A stretch of DNA of 64,000 bases from Hsuehochloa calcarea (lineage: Eukaryota > Streptophyta > Magnoliopsida > Poales > Poaceae). Position numbers and translations under genes: made by a program. The stretch covers positions 27,256,177 to 27,320,176 of the forward strand of contig CM070596.1 in the NCBI GenBank assembly GCA_036346395.1. Reading direction: 5' to 3'. Positions 42,098 through 54,185 of the stretch are shown here, one piece after another. Positions within the stretch are counted from its first letter, which is position 1. Each line of letters starts with the position of its first letter. The notes beneath the pieces were generated by a model. It made no database searches, was not told the DNA's origin, and saw only the letters and a list, made by a program, of their open reading frames with translations.

Positions 42098-43018
42098 CTA
42101 ACCATCGAAATGAGTACGAGAAAAGAATACCACAGAGTTGAAAACAACGATTAACACGCACTGGCTTAACAACCGACACTGCTCTCGAATGCGTGACTCT
42201 AGCTCCCACGTGGCCTCTCTCTCAGTTTGTTGAGACCAAAGAACCTTAATATACTTCAGGGTCTTGTTCCTCAGAACCCGTTCTGAATCTTCTAAAATTT
42301 TCACTGGCCAGGACTCGAAAGTAAGGTCTTTCTCAATGCTCAAAGGCTCCAAAGGAATAACATGTTCTGGATCTCTCAGGAACTTCCTCAACATCGAAAC
42401 ATGAAATACATCGTGAACTCCGTGCATGGCCTCAGGAAGATCCAAACGATAAGCCAGTTTTCCAATTCGTGCCACGATTGGAAATGGCCCAACGTACCTC
42501 GGGCTAAGATTCGCTTTGGTACCGAACCGCACTACACCCCTGGTAGGCGATCCTCTCAATAGAACCTCGTCCCCCACCTTGAACTCCAAATCCCGCCTTC
42601 TGACATCTGCATAGCTCTTTTGTCGGCTCTGAGCAGCCAACAGATTCTTCCTGATCTCTGCCACTCTTACCACAGTCTGTTGAACCCAATCGAGACCCAA
42701 AATCGCCGCTTCTCCCACAAAGATCCCAAAGACAACGGGACTCTGACTTTCGCCATAAAGAACCTCAAACGGGGCAGCTCGAATACTCGCGTGATAGCTG
42801 TTGTTGTAGGCGAACTCTGCCAAAGCCAAATGATCTTCCCAACCTCCCTTCCAAGACATCACACAACACTTGAGCATATCCTCCAGAGTCTGTATGGTGC
42901 GCTCGGACTGACCATCCGTCTGCGGGTGAAATGCGGTGCTAAGATTTAAACTGTGCCTGTGGCACTCGCAAACTCTCCCAGAACTTGGAGACAAATTTAG
43001 CATCTCGATCAGAAACAA
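42098..43018 (-). pseudogene. pol: pol integrase C-terminal half and chromodomain, gypsy D
   Basis: A 306-codon open frame on the minus strand. It starts in the catalytic core at LSTAFHPQTDGQSERTIQTL with the catalytic Glu, continues through AEFAYNNSYHASIRAAPFEV, GDEVLLRGSPTRGVVRFG, LSPRYVGPFPIVARIGKLAY and VHDVFHVSMLRKFL, and ends with the chromodomain KYIKVLWSQQTEREATWELE (about 42190-42250). A frameshift near 43000-43050 separates it from the N-terminal half. This is the longest gypsy frame in the window and served as my reference for A, B and F. Confidence 0.92.
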
Positions 43019-43045
43019 TAGTTTTTGGAACTCCGTGCAGCCACA

Positions 43046-43768
43046 CTATCTCTCGCACATACAGGGAGCCAAATCACTTGCTGAATTGCTTGTAAGGATA
43101 GGAATGAAGTGAGCAGACTTACTAAACCGGTCCACTATGACCCATATAGCAACCTTCCCTCGCTGCGTGCAAGGTAAACCAACTACGAAATCCATGGATA
43201 TGTCATCCCACAGCCATACTGGAACCTCCCAAGGTTGCAGCAACCCTGCTGGTCGCTTATGCTCAGCCTTGATCCGCTGGCAAACCCCACAAGATGTCAC
43301 ATATTGAGCGATATCAACTTTCATTCTCTTCCACCAGAAACTCTTCTTCAAGTCCTTGTACATCTTGGTCTCCCCTGGATGCATGGTATACAAAGTACGA
43401 TGAGCTTCTCTTAGAATTTTATCTTTAACCTGAGACTCCTGTGTTACACAGAGGCGTCCTTTAAAACGTAATGCACCGGTCTCATCTACACTGAAGTGGC
43501 CTCGCTTGCCCTCCACAAAACGTTTCATCACTTGCTGGAACATCTCATCGCGCTGTTGTGCTTCCCGCACTCGATCTAAAAAGGCTGACTCAAGAAGCAA
43601 CTGAGTCTCGGTCTGGGCGGTACCCGCAAAGCAAAAGGAAATATCCATACGCTCAAAATCAGCAATAAGAGAACTGAGAGTAGGTGTCGCCTTGCGACTC
43701 AAAGCATCTACTACTACATTAGCCTTGCCAAGATGGTATTGAATAGTGAGATCATAGTCCTTGATCAA
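43046..43768 (-). pseudogene. pol: pol RNase H end and integrase N-terminal half, gypsy D
   Basis: A 240-codon minus-strand frame. RNase H tail QYHLGKANVVVDALSRKATP, then the linker TGALRFKGRLCVTQ, the zinc-binding REAHRTLYTMHPGETK with Cys pair SCGVCQRIKAEHKRP, and the start of the integrase core DDISMDFVVGLP with its first catalytic Asp and VDRFSKSAHFIPI. Small breaks lie at both ends of the frame. Confidence 0.92.
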
Positions 43769-43783
43769 CTCTAGCCATCTCCT

Positions 43784-44083
43784 CTATCTTAAGTTCAAGA
43801 CCTTCTGGGTAAAGATGTATTTCAGACTCTTGTGAGCAGTGAATACATCACAAGATTCGTCGTACAAATAATGGTGCCAGATCTTCAAAGCGTGAACCAC
43901 TGCAGCAAGCTCTAGATCATGAGTAGGATAATTATGCTCATGTTTCTTCATCTGCCTCGATGCATAAGCAATCACTTTGCCATCCTGCATGAGTACACAG
44001 CCAAGTCCAACTATAGACGCATCTGAGTAGATGGTGAACCGCTTCCCAGGCTCAGGAAGAGTAAGAATTGGAGCCGTCACCAC
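43784..44083 (-). pseudogene. pol: pol RNase H core, gypsy D
   Basis: A 99-codon frame with RFTIYSDASIVGLGCVLMQD (catalytic Asp present), KVIAYASRQMKKHEHNYPTH and IWHHYLYDESCDVFTAHKSL (the Asp of TDHKS has become Ala). It joins RT upstream and the integrase frame downstream with stops of a few bases between. Confidence 0.9.
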
Positions 44084-45117
44084 CTATCTTTCAAAGTACA
44101 AAAACTGCACTCACATGCATCAGACCACTGGAACCTAACACCTTTTTGTGTCAACTAGGACATCGGTCTAGCAATGGTTGAAAAACCCTCCACGAAACGC
44201 CGGTAATAGCCAGTTAAACCCAGAAAACTCCTTACTTCCTTTACATTGGTTGGCCTCTTCCACTCTACCACTATCGAGATCTTGCTAGGATCAACTGACA
44301 TACCCTCCTGATTAATTGCATGGCCCAGAAACCCAACTTCAGAAATCTAGAACTCACACTTCTTCAGCTTGGCATAAAATTGATTCTCCCTTACAGTCTC
44401 AAGTACAAACCTCAGATGTTGGGTGTGATCCTCTTCTGTCTTGGAATAAATCAGGATATCGTCTATGAATACCACAACGAAATCATCAAGGTATTGATGC
44501 AGCATACTGTTCATGGCTTCCATGAAAACTACAGGAGCATTCATTAGCCCAAAAGACATAACTTTATACTCATAATGACCATACCTCATAGAGAAAGCCG
44601 TCTTCTCAATATCCTGCTCACGAACCCGAATATGATTATAACCTGACTCGAGGTCAATCTTGGAAAATATTTTAGCCCCCTTCAATTGGTCGAAGAGATC
44701 CTCAATGCGGGGCAAAGGATATTTATTCTTCACAGTTGCATGATTAAGAGACCGATAGTCCACACACATTCACCAACTGCCATCTTTCTTCTTAGTAAAA
44801 AGAATAGGTGCGCCCCACGGCGAAACGCTACGCTGAATCATACCTTTGGACAGAAGATTGTCCAACTGCTTCTTCAACTCCTCTTGAAAGGGTCGAGCCA
44901 AACGGTAATGAGACTTGGATATGGGTCGAGTTCCCGGAATAAGATCAATCTGGAACTCCACTTTCCGCACTGGAGGCATTCCTGGAAGCTCCACGGAAAA
45001 AACATCTGAAAACTCATTCATAACTAGAATCTCCTCGATACGCAATGAAGAGTCGGTCTTCTCGTTGAGAGACCAAAGCAACCCAATTGGTTGACGCTCT
45101 GCGACTAGGAAACACAC
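44084..45117 (-). pseudogene. pol: pol reverse transcriptase, gypsy D
   Basis: Two adjacent frames, 44770-45117 and 44347-44769, are separated by one TGA where relatives have an Arg codon (GSW-stop-MCVDYRSL). Together they cover the pre-RT stretch (SDVFSVELPGMPPVRKVEFQ, RPISKSHYRLARPFQEELKK), the fingers and palm (MCVDYRSLNHATVKNKYPLP, FSKIDLESGYNHIRV, AFSMRYGHYEYKVMSFGL) and catalytic VVVFIDDILIYSKTEEDH. The thumb and connection (44084-44346) contain further stops. Apart from these it is close to a functional RT sequence. Confidence 0.92.
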
Positions 45118-45187
45118 TAGCTAACACGAACAACGAATCCGATGGTGCACTGCCTTGAAATACCAGTTCTTCACCAGACGGGGTTTG

Positions 45188-45800
45188 TCAAGTCACCGTC
45201 TTCCAGAAACAACAAATGTTGGCACGGTATCGGAATAACCAGTCCATACCCAGAATAACATCAAATGGTGACAACTGAATTACCATCAAGTTGGCGGTGA
45301 AAACCTCATCATCGATAATGATGGAACATCTAGGACAAGTCGTAGAGCTAGAAATAAGACCCCCCGGAGAGCGGACTACCACAGACTCAGAAATATTTTG
45401 CAAACTCAACCCCGCTCTTCTAGCAAACTCCAGGGACACAAAAGAATAAGTAGCCCCTGAATCAAATAGAACAAAAGCATCATGCGAATCGACTAGAAGA
45501 GTACCTGTCACCACGTTAGGATGGCCTATAGTCTCAGGGGTGGGCATGGCGTAGACTCCCGTTGGTGCAGGAGTAGAAGATGCAAAACACTCGGTGAAGG
45601 ATAACCAGGAACTGCTGTGGGAGGAATAAACGACGGCGGTGCAGACGGTACGGGGTTCCAGTAGAACCCCGCAGGAGGTGTCGGAGTGAAAGCTGCAGGA
45701 GGAACCCACCCTGGAGGAAACTGAGGCGCAGAAACTACCGCTAGGGCCTGAATCGAACCCCGAGGAACACTGGCAGAAGATGCTACTGGGACTAACTCCC
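45188..45800 (-). pseudogene. pol: pol protease and proline-rich linker, gypsy D
   Basis: The frame 45188-45910 has TGTLLVDSHDAFVLFDSGAT with the catalytic Asp-Ser-Gly (about 45445-45510), YSFVSLEFARRAGL, SIIIDDEVFTANLMVIQLSP and FDVILGMDWLFRYR. The linker upstream is proline-rich (in the frame 45526-45888, PPGWVPPAAFTPTPPAGFYW). A single frameshift lies between linker and protease. The protease itself is intact, in contrast to B. Confidence 0.9.
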
Positions 45801-45932
45801 ATCTGATGATGCTCGCTGGGTTCTGTTTGCACACTGATGACTTGTGGCCCTCCCGACCGCACTGGCGGCATGTCCCTTGAAGGAACATTCTGAAACTCGA
45901 TGTCCATCACCGCACCGAAAACATTTCATACC
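45780..45932 (-). pseudogene. gag: gag zinc knuckles, gypsy D
   Basis: On the minus strand the first knuckle reads CFRCGDGHRVSEC (about 45880-45922) and the second, one frame over, CRQCGREGHKSSVC (about 45828-45871), followed by KQNPASIIRWELVP. Solo LTR E1 is inserted immediately before the first knuckle. Knuckles bind the element RNA. Confidence 0.9.
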
Positions 45933-48900
45933 TGTAACAGCCCAAAATTTCAATTTCATTTAAAAATAAGATTTATTAATTTTTGTGGATTTTTTTTGGA
46001 ATTTTTAAAAGCTTTTCAATAAAGTATATTAAGGCTAAAAGAATTTATGTGCAAAATCTATTACCAACTAAAAATTGGAATTATTTTATTTAAGTCCAGA
46101 ATGACTCATAGAATTTTTGTGAATTTTCTCAAAATTTTTGGACTTCATTTACTATTTTCTAAAGCCTATTTGAATTTCTGGAATTAAATCAATTGAAAAA
46201 GAATTTTAAAATCTGTCACTAAAGATCGGGCGAAGCCCAAAGATCAGGCGCTTCGCCCACTCCTTCCCGCTGAATAACGCTGGCCGTCTGATCAAATCGG
46301 ACGGCCGACATTCAATCCGCCCGCCTCTCTCTCTCTCTCTCGCCTCTTTGCTGTGGGGCCCGCCGCAATGATGTCGCCTTCCTCGCCTCTTTCTTCCCCG
46401 CGACGCCGCCATTACCGCACCTCGGGATTTCTTCAATTCCGTGATTCCTCCCCGCTTACTCCCGCATTTGGCGCTGCTCGTCGCCGCTAACGCCGCTCAT
46501 CCCCGCTTTACTCCCCATCATTTCGCCCGCAACGCCCCACCTCTCGCGCCGCCATTATCGCCGCCCACGATCTCCATCTCCGCCTCCCTCGCCTATAAAG
46601 GTGCCCCTACCGCGCATTCTCTCCACACTTCATTCCATCTACTCCCGGCTTTGCTCGCTCTCAATCGCCAGCATTTGAAGTTTCCGCCAACGGCCGGTTC
46701 CATCTTCTTCGATTCCGCGATCGCAAGCATTCTCCGCCACCGCGACCGCACCATCGCCTTCAAGATACTCCGGCGATCCCGCGCGCCTCGCCCCGCTCGA
46801 GATCCCCGAGCACCTTCGCCAACAACCGAACCGCACCACCGCTTCGCCGCCGCCGACCAACTTCCGCCACGCTCTCGCCGCCAGTAGCGACTCGACCAAG
46901 ATCGCTTCTCGAATCTATTGCGCACCACCGAGCTCGCCACGCCGCCGTTCACGAACCTTGGTTCCCGAGCCGCCTCCTCAGGCCGATGTGGCCGCCAAGT
47001 CAAGACCACTGGCGCCACATGGGCATTTTGGCCGACGAGTGCCCATTTAGGCGCCAACAGGACGGCCAAGGCCAAAGACAGCCTACCGCCCAGATCAGGC
47101 CGTGAGCCGAGTCCACCGTGGACTTGAAAACGCCGTGGACTCACCCATGACTGCTTGGGCCCACATGTCGATCTCTCGGAACAAGATTGCGACGTCACCG
47201 CGCAATAAATAGATTTTCCTTTAGAAATTTAATTCGGGAAATTCTGAAATTTGATTTTTGAATTAAAATTAGATTTAAACTTCCAGAGCTCGTATTTCTT
47301 CATACAAACTCCGATTTAGGTGATTCAAATTTCTAAATTTGTATAAAATCAAGATCTAGCTAACTAAACCAAAATTATTTAATTTGGAGTTAATTTGAAT
47401 TTTCATTTGAATTTATTTGTGTTCATTTGAATTCTGCTTGAATTTGGAATATTTTCACAGATAGATTTTGACGACTCGAGAGCTTGACCCTATTGAAGAA
47501 GTAGAATACCAGTGAATTTGAGCAAGGCAAGTTACACCATTGACCATTTTGCCCCCAATATTTAAAATTATTTAATTTCTGCTTTAAATTATTAATGCAT
47601 GCATAATTGTATTTAATTATTTTAAATTCTGCTTTAAATATTTAATTATTCCAATTCCTTTGTATAGCCAAATTTGATTGTTGTATTACCAATTCCTTGT
47701 AACCTTAGTCAAATAAATTTAAAATAAAGGTATGCTTAGCAAATGCTTAGACCATGAAAGATTTGACTTTGGGAGAATCTAGCCAAAATTTCTTAAATTG
47801 ATAAAAGACTATGACATTGCCTTGTCATGGTGGACTTTTGCAAATGTCTTTGAAAATTTAAAATAAAAGAAAATGGTTTGTACTTGGGCAAACATGGACC
47901 GCTGGTGGGTGCAAGTTTATGCACGGCCTGTCTGTTAGGATCGAGACCTGTGGTTTTATTGAAAGTTGCCCAAGTAGATTAAGGACCGCCTTTGAGCCGC
48001 ATCTTGCAAAAGCTCCACCGCAGATACCACATGTTCTGTATGGGCGTAACCAGCTTAATAATTTGTATTACCTCGTTATTGTTTATGCCATTTTTGTTGT
48101 GTGGGTGTCTGTTAGACTTTATTCCCACTTGGCGCAAGAGGGGTTTCCAGTGGTTAGCCTAATGGAAGTGAAACCTTAGCGCATATTGGTATTAAGGTAG
48201 TACATTGAAACGCCTTGTGATAATTGCCTAGTCACACACCTAAGGAAGTGTGTATTGGCCACATAACTGCAAATTATCTCGTGTGGGTAAAGTTGTACAA
48301 CCTCTGCAGAGTGTAAATCTATTCGAATAGCCGTGTCCACGGTCATGGACATGCTGAGCAAAGCCACTCTAAGTTAGATTTGTTTTTGGTTTTTAAAATA
48401 ACTTTGGACATGATTTGAGGATGGTTAATCCTTGTGGTAAATTTATGTAGCCTTGTGATAGGAGGGTATCCTTCACCATGTTTCATATGGAGGTTATCCA
48501 CTACAAAATGATCAATCTTTAAATCTGATTTTAATTATGTAATAAAAATGTGCCTTGAAACTTAGTATAACTATTTAAACCAAAAAGGCTGATTTATGCA
48601 AATAAACCTTACAACTTTCCTTTGAATAACTTATGCATGCATTCTAAATTCAGATTGGTGTAATTTATAGCACAGCTTGTAGTGCTCACTCTGGTCGAAT
48701 ATTATTATTCGTGAGAAGACTGCTATCCGTAAGGTGAGGAGCAGGACGATTAGGTCACGATCTCCGCATTTCCATTGCCCGTGGCGTATCGTGTGCTTAC
48801 CTTTATTATTTGCTTCCGCTAATGTTTTATTTGGCCTTCGCCCCAGCTTGTAATAAACTCTATGCCTATTAATACACGCTGGATATGTTTGTGATAACAT

Positions 48901-48977
48901 TTTGTGACCGGTACACCGGAAATCCTGACTAGTGTATGAACACGAGAATTCGGGGTCCTTCGTTCCCGGGTTCGACA
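45933..48977 (+). mobile_element. Solo LTR E1 (gypsy, RIRE3/RIRE8-like family)
   Basis: A 3045-bp single LTR from TGTAACAGCCC to GGGTTCGACA, inserted into D gag with exact duplication ATACC (45928-45932, 48978-48982). TATAAAG is at 46594-46600, within a GC- and pyrimidine-rich U3/R region (46260-47200) full of open frames that are compositional (46441-46887 plus, 46593-47198 minus). An AT-rich half with TTTAAATTAT phrases follows. The LTR is the partner family of the E2 5' LTR, with the same order and high similarity outside the GC-rich part. Confidence 0.93.
46594..46600 (+). promoter_or_regulatory. TATA box, LTR E1
   Basis: TATAAAG after CTCGCC. The E2 copy has TATAAAA at 50678-50684 in the same place. 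Confidence 0.7.
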
Positions 48978-50000
48978 ATACCCTAACCTGGAACAGAGCG
49001 CATCGGTGGGGTGGAAGACAATAAATGTGGCACCGAAGAGGAAGATCGCCACTACTACACGTGCCGAGAGTATCGCCCCCGAACCTTTTGGTAGCAGTGT
49101 CGCTGGGAAGACCCACCTCCCGCTAAAACTCCGCTCGACCACCGCTGTAACCATCGGTGACAACAGGCCACCAAAGACTGCCTCTACGAAGAGGATCTTT
49201 CTCCGCCCATCCTCCGCCACCCGACCACCGAAGTCAAGTCACGCATCCCGCCGCCTGCACTTGGCGATACTCCTGGTTGAGGCCCCATCGGAACCTCTTA
49301 GCCTTCTTTCGATCATCATTCGCTACCACTGGTACAAAGCGCACCAGGTTATTGAACCCAGCCTCATACTCGGATACTGTCATCCTCCCTTGCATAAACA
49401 TTAGCAGCGATTGCTCCATCTTCTCAATGAAGGAATCTAGATAGAACTTTGCTCTAAAGTGCTCCACAAATAACTCCCAAGTGGCTGGCCCCTGAACGGG
49501 GGTCCTAGCAGACAACAATCCTTCCCACCATATGTCAGCCTAGCCTTTCAACTGAAAGGCTACAAACCGCGCATTATGCGCAGAAGTCATCTCTAGAACC
49601 CCAAACTGTCTCTCCATGTATCTTAGCCAATCGGCAGCCTGAACTGGAGTACCCGCTCCGTCGAAGGTGTCCAGGCGAAGCGACATCCACTCACGGAGAC
49701 TCATCCTAGTCTCGAGTAGAACCACTGCAAAGAACGGGTTCTCGCCAGCAGTACGGCGGCGAAGAGGAACACCGCCGCAATTGCCGGGCGGAGTTGCCGG
49801 TTCTCCTCGAGAGATTCTCGAATGAGGTCTCACCGACGCGCCGAGGCTTAGCGACCGCAATCGCAGCTGAGGCAATCTCCTCGCAGAGCAAAGACCACCA
49901 ACCCTTCAAAGCGAAGATTTAAGAAACAAATGATCGCGGCCCACGACCACGACCACTGCCTGGGGATCGACCACGGCCACTGCCTCTACCTCTTGCCATC
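48978..50000 (-). pseudogene. gag: gag remnant of gypsy D, N-terminal part
   Basis: Minus-strand gag continuing from the zinc knuckles beyond E1. Starting at the ATG complement 49996-49998, an Arg-Gly-rich start reads MARGRGSGRGRSPGSGRGRG. The frame is scrambled over 49700-49990, then clean in 49540-49710 (MSLREWMSLRLDTFDGAGTP, RYMERQFGVLEMTSAHNARF) and 49234-49518 (TWELFVEHFRAKFYLDSFIE, MFMQGRMTVSEYEAGFNNLV). It is scrambled again at 48985-49255. The mix of clean and scrambled patches inside one gene is odd; see findings. Confidence 0.85.
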
Positions 50001-53000
50001 CGTAATGCCCAAAATTTCAATTTCGCTTAAAAATGAGACTTTATTAATTTTTGTGGATTTTCCGAATTTTTAAAAGCTTTTCAATAAAGTATATTAAGGC
50101 TAAAAGAATTTATGTGCAAAATCTATTACCAACTAAAAGTTGGAATTATTTTATTTAAGTCCGTAATGCTTAATAGAATTTATGTGAATTTTCTCAAAAT
50201 TTTTGGACTTCATTTACTATTTTCTAAAGCCTATTTGAATTTCTCGAATTAAATCAATTGAAAAGAATTTTAAATCTGTCACATAAGATCGGGCCGAGGC
50301 CCAAAGATCAGGCGCTTCTCGCCCACGCTCTCCTCACATGAATGCGGACCGTCCGATCAAAATCGGACGGCCAACGCTAATCCGCCCGCGCTTTCTCCCG
50401 CTTCGCCTCATTGCCGTGGGGGCCCACAGCATGTAGCCGTCTTCCCTGCTCCCTTCTTCTCGCGCGAACGCCACTCCCGCCGCCATTAAAGCCTCACTGA
50501 GCTCTTCAAGCCCGTGTTTCTCCCCATTTCTTCGCCATCACGCAAGAATGAAAGCGGCCGCCCTACCGCGCTCATTCCCGCTTTACTCACCTTAAAACTC
50601 ACCAGAACACCGCCGCCTCACCTCCGCAAACGCCGCTGCCACCTCGCCCACGATCTCCACCTCCCGCCCGCCGCCGCTATAAAAGGGAGCACCAGTGCGC
50701 CTCTACTCCTCAAGCTTTTGCCCCAACTCTCCACACCTCCTCGCCTCCCGCCTGCCCGCACTGGCTCTTCTCTCTTCGGGCCGAGCCAGGTTCACGCTTA
50801 GCGCCGCCACCGGTGAACCTCCGCCGCCTCGATCGCACCACCGGCCGCCCAAGATCGCAACTCGTGCGCACTCTCCGCACTCGGCATCGCCGAGCTCCTT
50901 CGCCGCAAACGATCGAACCACACCGCCGCCTCGCCGCCGCCGACCAACTTCCGCCACGCCTCGCCGCTGTGTAGCGACTCGACTCGCAGTATTCTCGAAC
51001 GCTTTGCGCACCTCACCGAGCTCGCCGCTGCTCGCCGTCGCCATGCGCCATCGGTTCCCGAGCGCCTCCTCTCTCCGGCCCGACGTGGTTAGCCACATCA
51101 CGCCACATCGGTGCCACATCGCCACTCACCCCTACAAGCGTGCGTGGCAACACGTGGATGCTAAACAAGAATACAAGGCCAAAGACACCACTCCTTCACA
51201 TCAGGTCTGTGGAGCCGAGTCCACCGTGGACTTGAAAACACCGTGGACTCACCCATGACTGTTGGGGCCCACATGTCACCTCTGTGAATGTGATTCTTGA
51301 CGTCACCGGCGCAATAAATAGATTTTCCTTTAGAAATTTAATTGGAAATTAAAATTCGATTTTTGAATTAAAATTAGATTTAAACTTCCAGAGCTCGTAT
51401 TTCTTCATACAAACTCCGATTTAGGTGATTCAAATTTCTAAATTTGTATAAAATCAAGATCTAGCTAACTAAACCAAAATTATTTAATTTGGAGTTAATT
51501 TGAATTTTCATTTGAATTTATTTGTGTTCATTTGAATTCGCTTGAATTTGGAATATTTTCACAGATAGATTTTGACGACTCAGAGAGCTTGACCCTATTG
51601 AAGAAGTAGAATACTGTGAATTTGAGCAAGGCAAGTTACACCATTGACCATTTTGCCCCAATATTTAAAATTATTAAATTCTGCTTTAAATTATTATTGC
51701 ATGCATAATTGTATTTAATTATTTTAAATTCTGCTTTAAATATTTAATTATTCCAATTCCTTTGTATAGCCAAATTTGATTGTTGTATTATCAATTCCTT
51801 GTAACCTTAGTCAAATGAATTTAAAATAAATTTATGCTTAGCAAATGCTTAGACCATGAAATATTTAACTTTGGGAGAATTTAGCCAAAATTTCATAAAT
51901 TGATAATAAGCCTATGACATTGCCTTGTCATGGTGGACTTTTCAAATGTCTTTGAAAATCTAAAATAAAAGAAAATGGTTTGTTCTTGGGCAAACATGGA
52001 CCGTTGCTGGGTGCAAGTTTATGCACGGCCTCGTCTGTTAGGACTGAGACCTGTGGTTTTTATTGAAAGTTGCCCAAGTAGATTAAGGACCGCCTTTGAG
52101 CCGCATCTTGCAAAAGCTCCACCGTACTACCACATGTTCTCAGATGGGCGTAACTGTGCTTAATAATTTGTATTACCTCAGATTATTTATGCCATTTTTG
52201 TTGTGTGGGTGTTTGTTAGACTTTATTCCCACTTGGCGCAAGAGGGGTTTCAGCAGTGGTTAGCCTAATGGAAATGAAACCTTAGCTGCATATTGGTATT
52301 GAGGTAAAGCATTGAAACGCCTGTGATAATTGCCTAGTCACACACCTAAGGAAGTGTGTATTGGCCGACATAACTGCAAATTATCTCTTGTGGGTAAAGT
52401 TGTACAACCTCTGCAGAGTGTAAATCTATTCGAATAGCCGTGTCCACTGCTATGGACATGCCGAGCAAAGCCACTCTAAGTTAGATTTGTTTTTGGTTTT
52501 AAAATAACTTTGGACATGATTTGAGGATGGTTAATCCTTGTGGTAAATTTAGCGGTAGCCTTGTGATAGGAGGGTATCCATCACCATGTTTCATATGGAG
52601 GTTATCCACTATAAAATGATCAATTTTAAATCGATTTTAGTTATGTAATGAAAATGTGCCTTGAAACTTAGTATAACTATTTAAACCAAAAGGTCGATTT
52701 ATGCAAATAAACCCTACAACCTTCCTTTGAATAACTTATGCATGCATTCTAAATTTCAGATTGTGTAATTTATGAGCACAGCTTGTAGTGCTCACTCTTG
52801 TCAATATTATTATTCAGAGAGGACTGCTATCCGTAAGGTGAGGAGCAGGATGATTAGGTCACGATCTCCGCATTTACGATTGCCTGTGGCGCATCGTGTG
52901 GCTTACCATTATTATTTTGCTTCCGCTAATATTTTATTTGGTCTCAGGCCCCAGTTGTAATAAACTCTATGATTATTAATATACACGCTGGATATGTTTG

Positions 53001-53087
53001 TGATAACATTTTTGTCACCGTGTACACCGGAAATCTCGACTAGTGTATGAACACGAGAATTCGGGATCCTTCGCTCCCGGTTCGACA
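50001..53087 (+). repeat. 5' LTR of gypsy E2
   Basis: A 3.09-kb LTR starting CGTAATGCCC (first base changed from the expected TG) and ending GGTTCGACA. TATAAAA is at 50678-50684. It is collinear with E1 (45933-48977). From 51300 to 53040 the two agree almost throughout. In the GC-rich part (50300-51300) they diverge by substitutions and indels. Open frames at 50514-51258 and 50703-51125 are GC-rich LTR shadows. Confidence 0.92.
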
Positions 53088-53091
53088 AAAG

Positions 53092-53103
53092 TGGTATCGA
53101 GCC
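53092..53103 (+). other. Primer binding site, gypsy E2
   Basis: TGGTATCGAGCC four bases after the LTR end. It is a one-gap variant of the TGGTATCAGAGCC tRNA-Met site, shared with copia G (58504-58515). The missing A may be a CAG-type error or a real variant. Confidence 0.85.
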
Positions 53104-53251
53104 ATATTGATCAGTAGGTCGTGACCTAGAAGGAAATCAAACCCTTAAGGACTTATTTTGAAAATTAAAATACCTTGGTCTTCTGGAGTCATTCCTCAAC
53201 TTTTCTCTTGAAAAATTATTTACTAACTCATCTCCTGTTCAAAAATTGTAG

Positions 53252-53825
53252 ATGGCTGAAGTTCCGACTGCCATTTCCCATGGAGTCTTTGCTGGTCATT
53301 GGGCCGCCATTCTCTGGAAGATGATGCAGCACTTAGACTTTGAAGAAAGACCGACGTATCAAGGATACAAGTATAAAGTGGGAAATCAGGAACGATGGAG
53401 AGTAGAGGTGATCCTTTACTCCAATCTATCGCCAACACGGACTTCCACGCCTTCGATGCCCCAATGCGACGAGACACCTTCGCCGAAGGCATCCAGGATG
53501 CACCAGGAAGCAACCCGCAGACTTCGCTACATCTACGATCATCGCCTCAACGGCACGGGGTTCCACTATTACCCAATGCACATTCCAACCCGGCATGACA
53601 GTGCTTTCCGCTCAACTAGAGATGAAGACTGTCCCGATCTCACTCATCGTGGATCCGCCGAGCTATGGATTATGCCTACGGAATACATTAGATGAGCTGT
53701 CTCTTCTGCAAGTGAAGTTACAAGATGCAGAAGAAAAGTTGAAGAGTGCAGAAAAAGAACTGGTCTCTTACAAGGAAGGCGAGGCTAGTTCTAGTGAGCC
53801 AGATTATACCCCAATAACACCATAG
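53252..53825 (+). pseudogene. Extra ORF upstream of gag (orf0-like), gypsy E2
   Basis: ATG at 53252 opens MAEVPTAISHGVFAGHWAAI, then DFEERPTYQGYKYKVGNQER. The frame shifts near 53440, is readable in a second frame to 53595 and in a third from 53595 to 53825. There a heptad-like stretch LLQVKLQDAEEKLKSAEKEL suggests a coiled coil before the stop TAG (53823-53825). The whole would be about 190 residues. It has no zinc knuckle or gag fold I recognise and is separated from gag by about 370 bp. The position matches the additional ORF reported for RIRE3/RIRE8-type elements. Its function is unknown to me. Confidence 0.72.
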
Positions 53826-54185
53826 ATTTGACCTTAAATTTTTCCTTTAGTTGCGAATTATGAGCTACCAAACCTTTGTAGTAGCCATAATGAATTAATA
53901 AAATAAAAATAAATTATTTTGTGAAATGTTCTTGTCTTGTGTTTGTTGAATTTGGGCTATTTTAGATCTATACTCTTATAATTCCTATCTCTTATCTAAC
54001 TGTGAAAAGTTCATCGATGGTGACCACCCGCACCTAAGTGTTGGTGCTAGAGGGCAAGGAAATGAGAATGCCGAATATCAAGAAAATCCAGCTCAACACC
54101 ACCACCTCCTCCAATCAAGCTCGATCGGGCGCTAAATGATGGCCAATCGACTCATCTGATTGAGTTGCTAGCCCATCCCTTCACA

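Larger units (their letters stand above)
40154..50000 (-). mobile_element. Gypsy element D (minus strand), interrupted by solo LTR E1 and truncated by E2
   Basis: A minus-strand chromovirus. Its 3' LTR is at 40154-42063, then polypurine tract, pol (42079-45750) and gag zinc knuckles. E1 interrupts it at 45933. Gag continues at 48978-50000 and stops two bases before its own ATG (49996-49998), where E2 inserted. The 5' LTR is beyond E2 and G, off-window. The sequence GAAAC at 40149-40153 would be its left target duplication. It is the best-preserved pol in the window (frames of 306, 240, 140, 115 and 240 codons). Confidence 0.9.

Noticed and set aside
46441..47198. Long open frames (148 and 201 codons) on both strands that could be a small gene
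   Set aside because: They lie in the GC-rich part of solo LTR E1. The E2 copy of the same LTR (50500-51260) does not keep these frames, and both strands are open because of composition.
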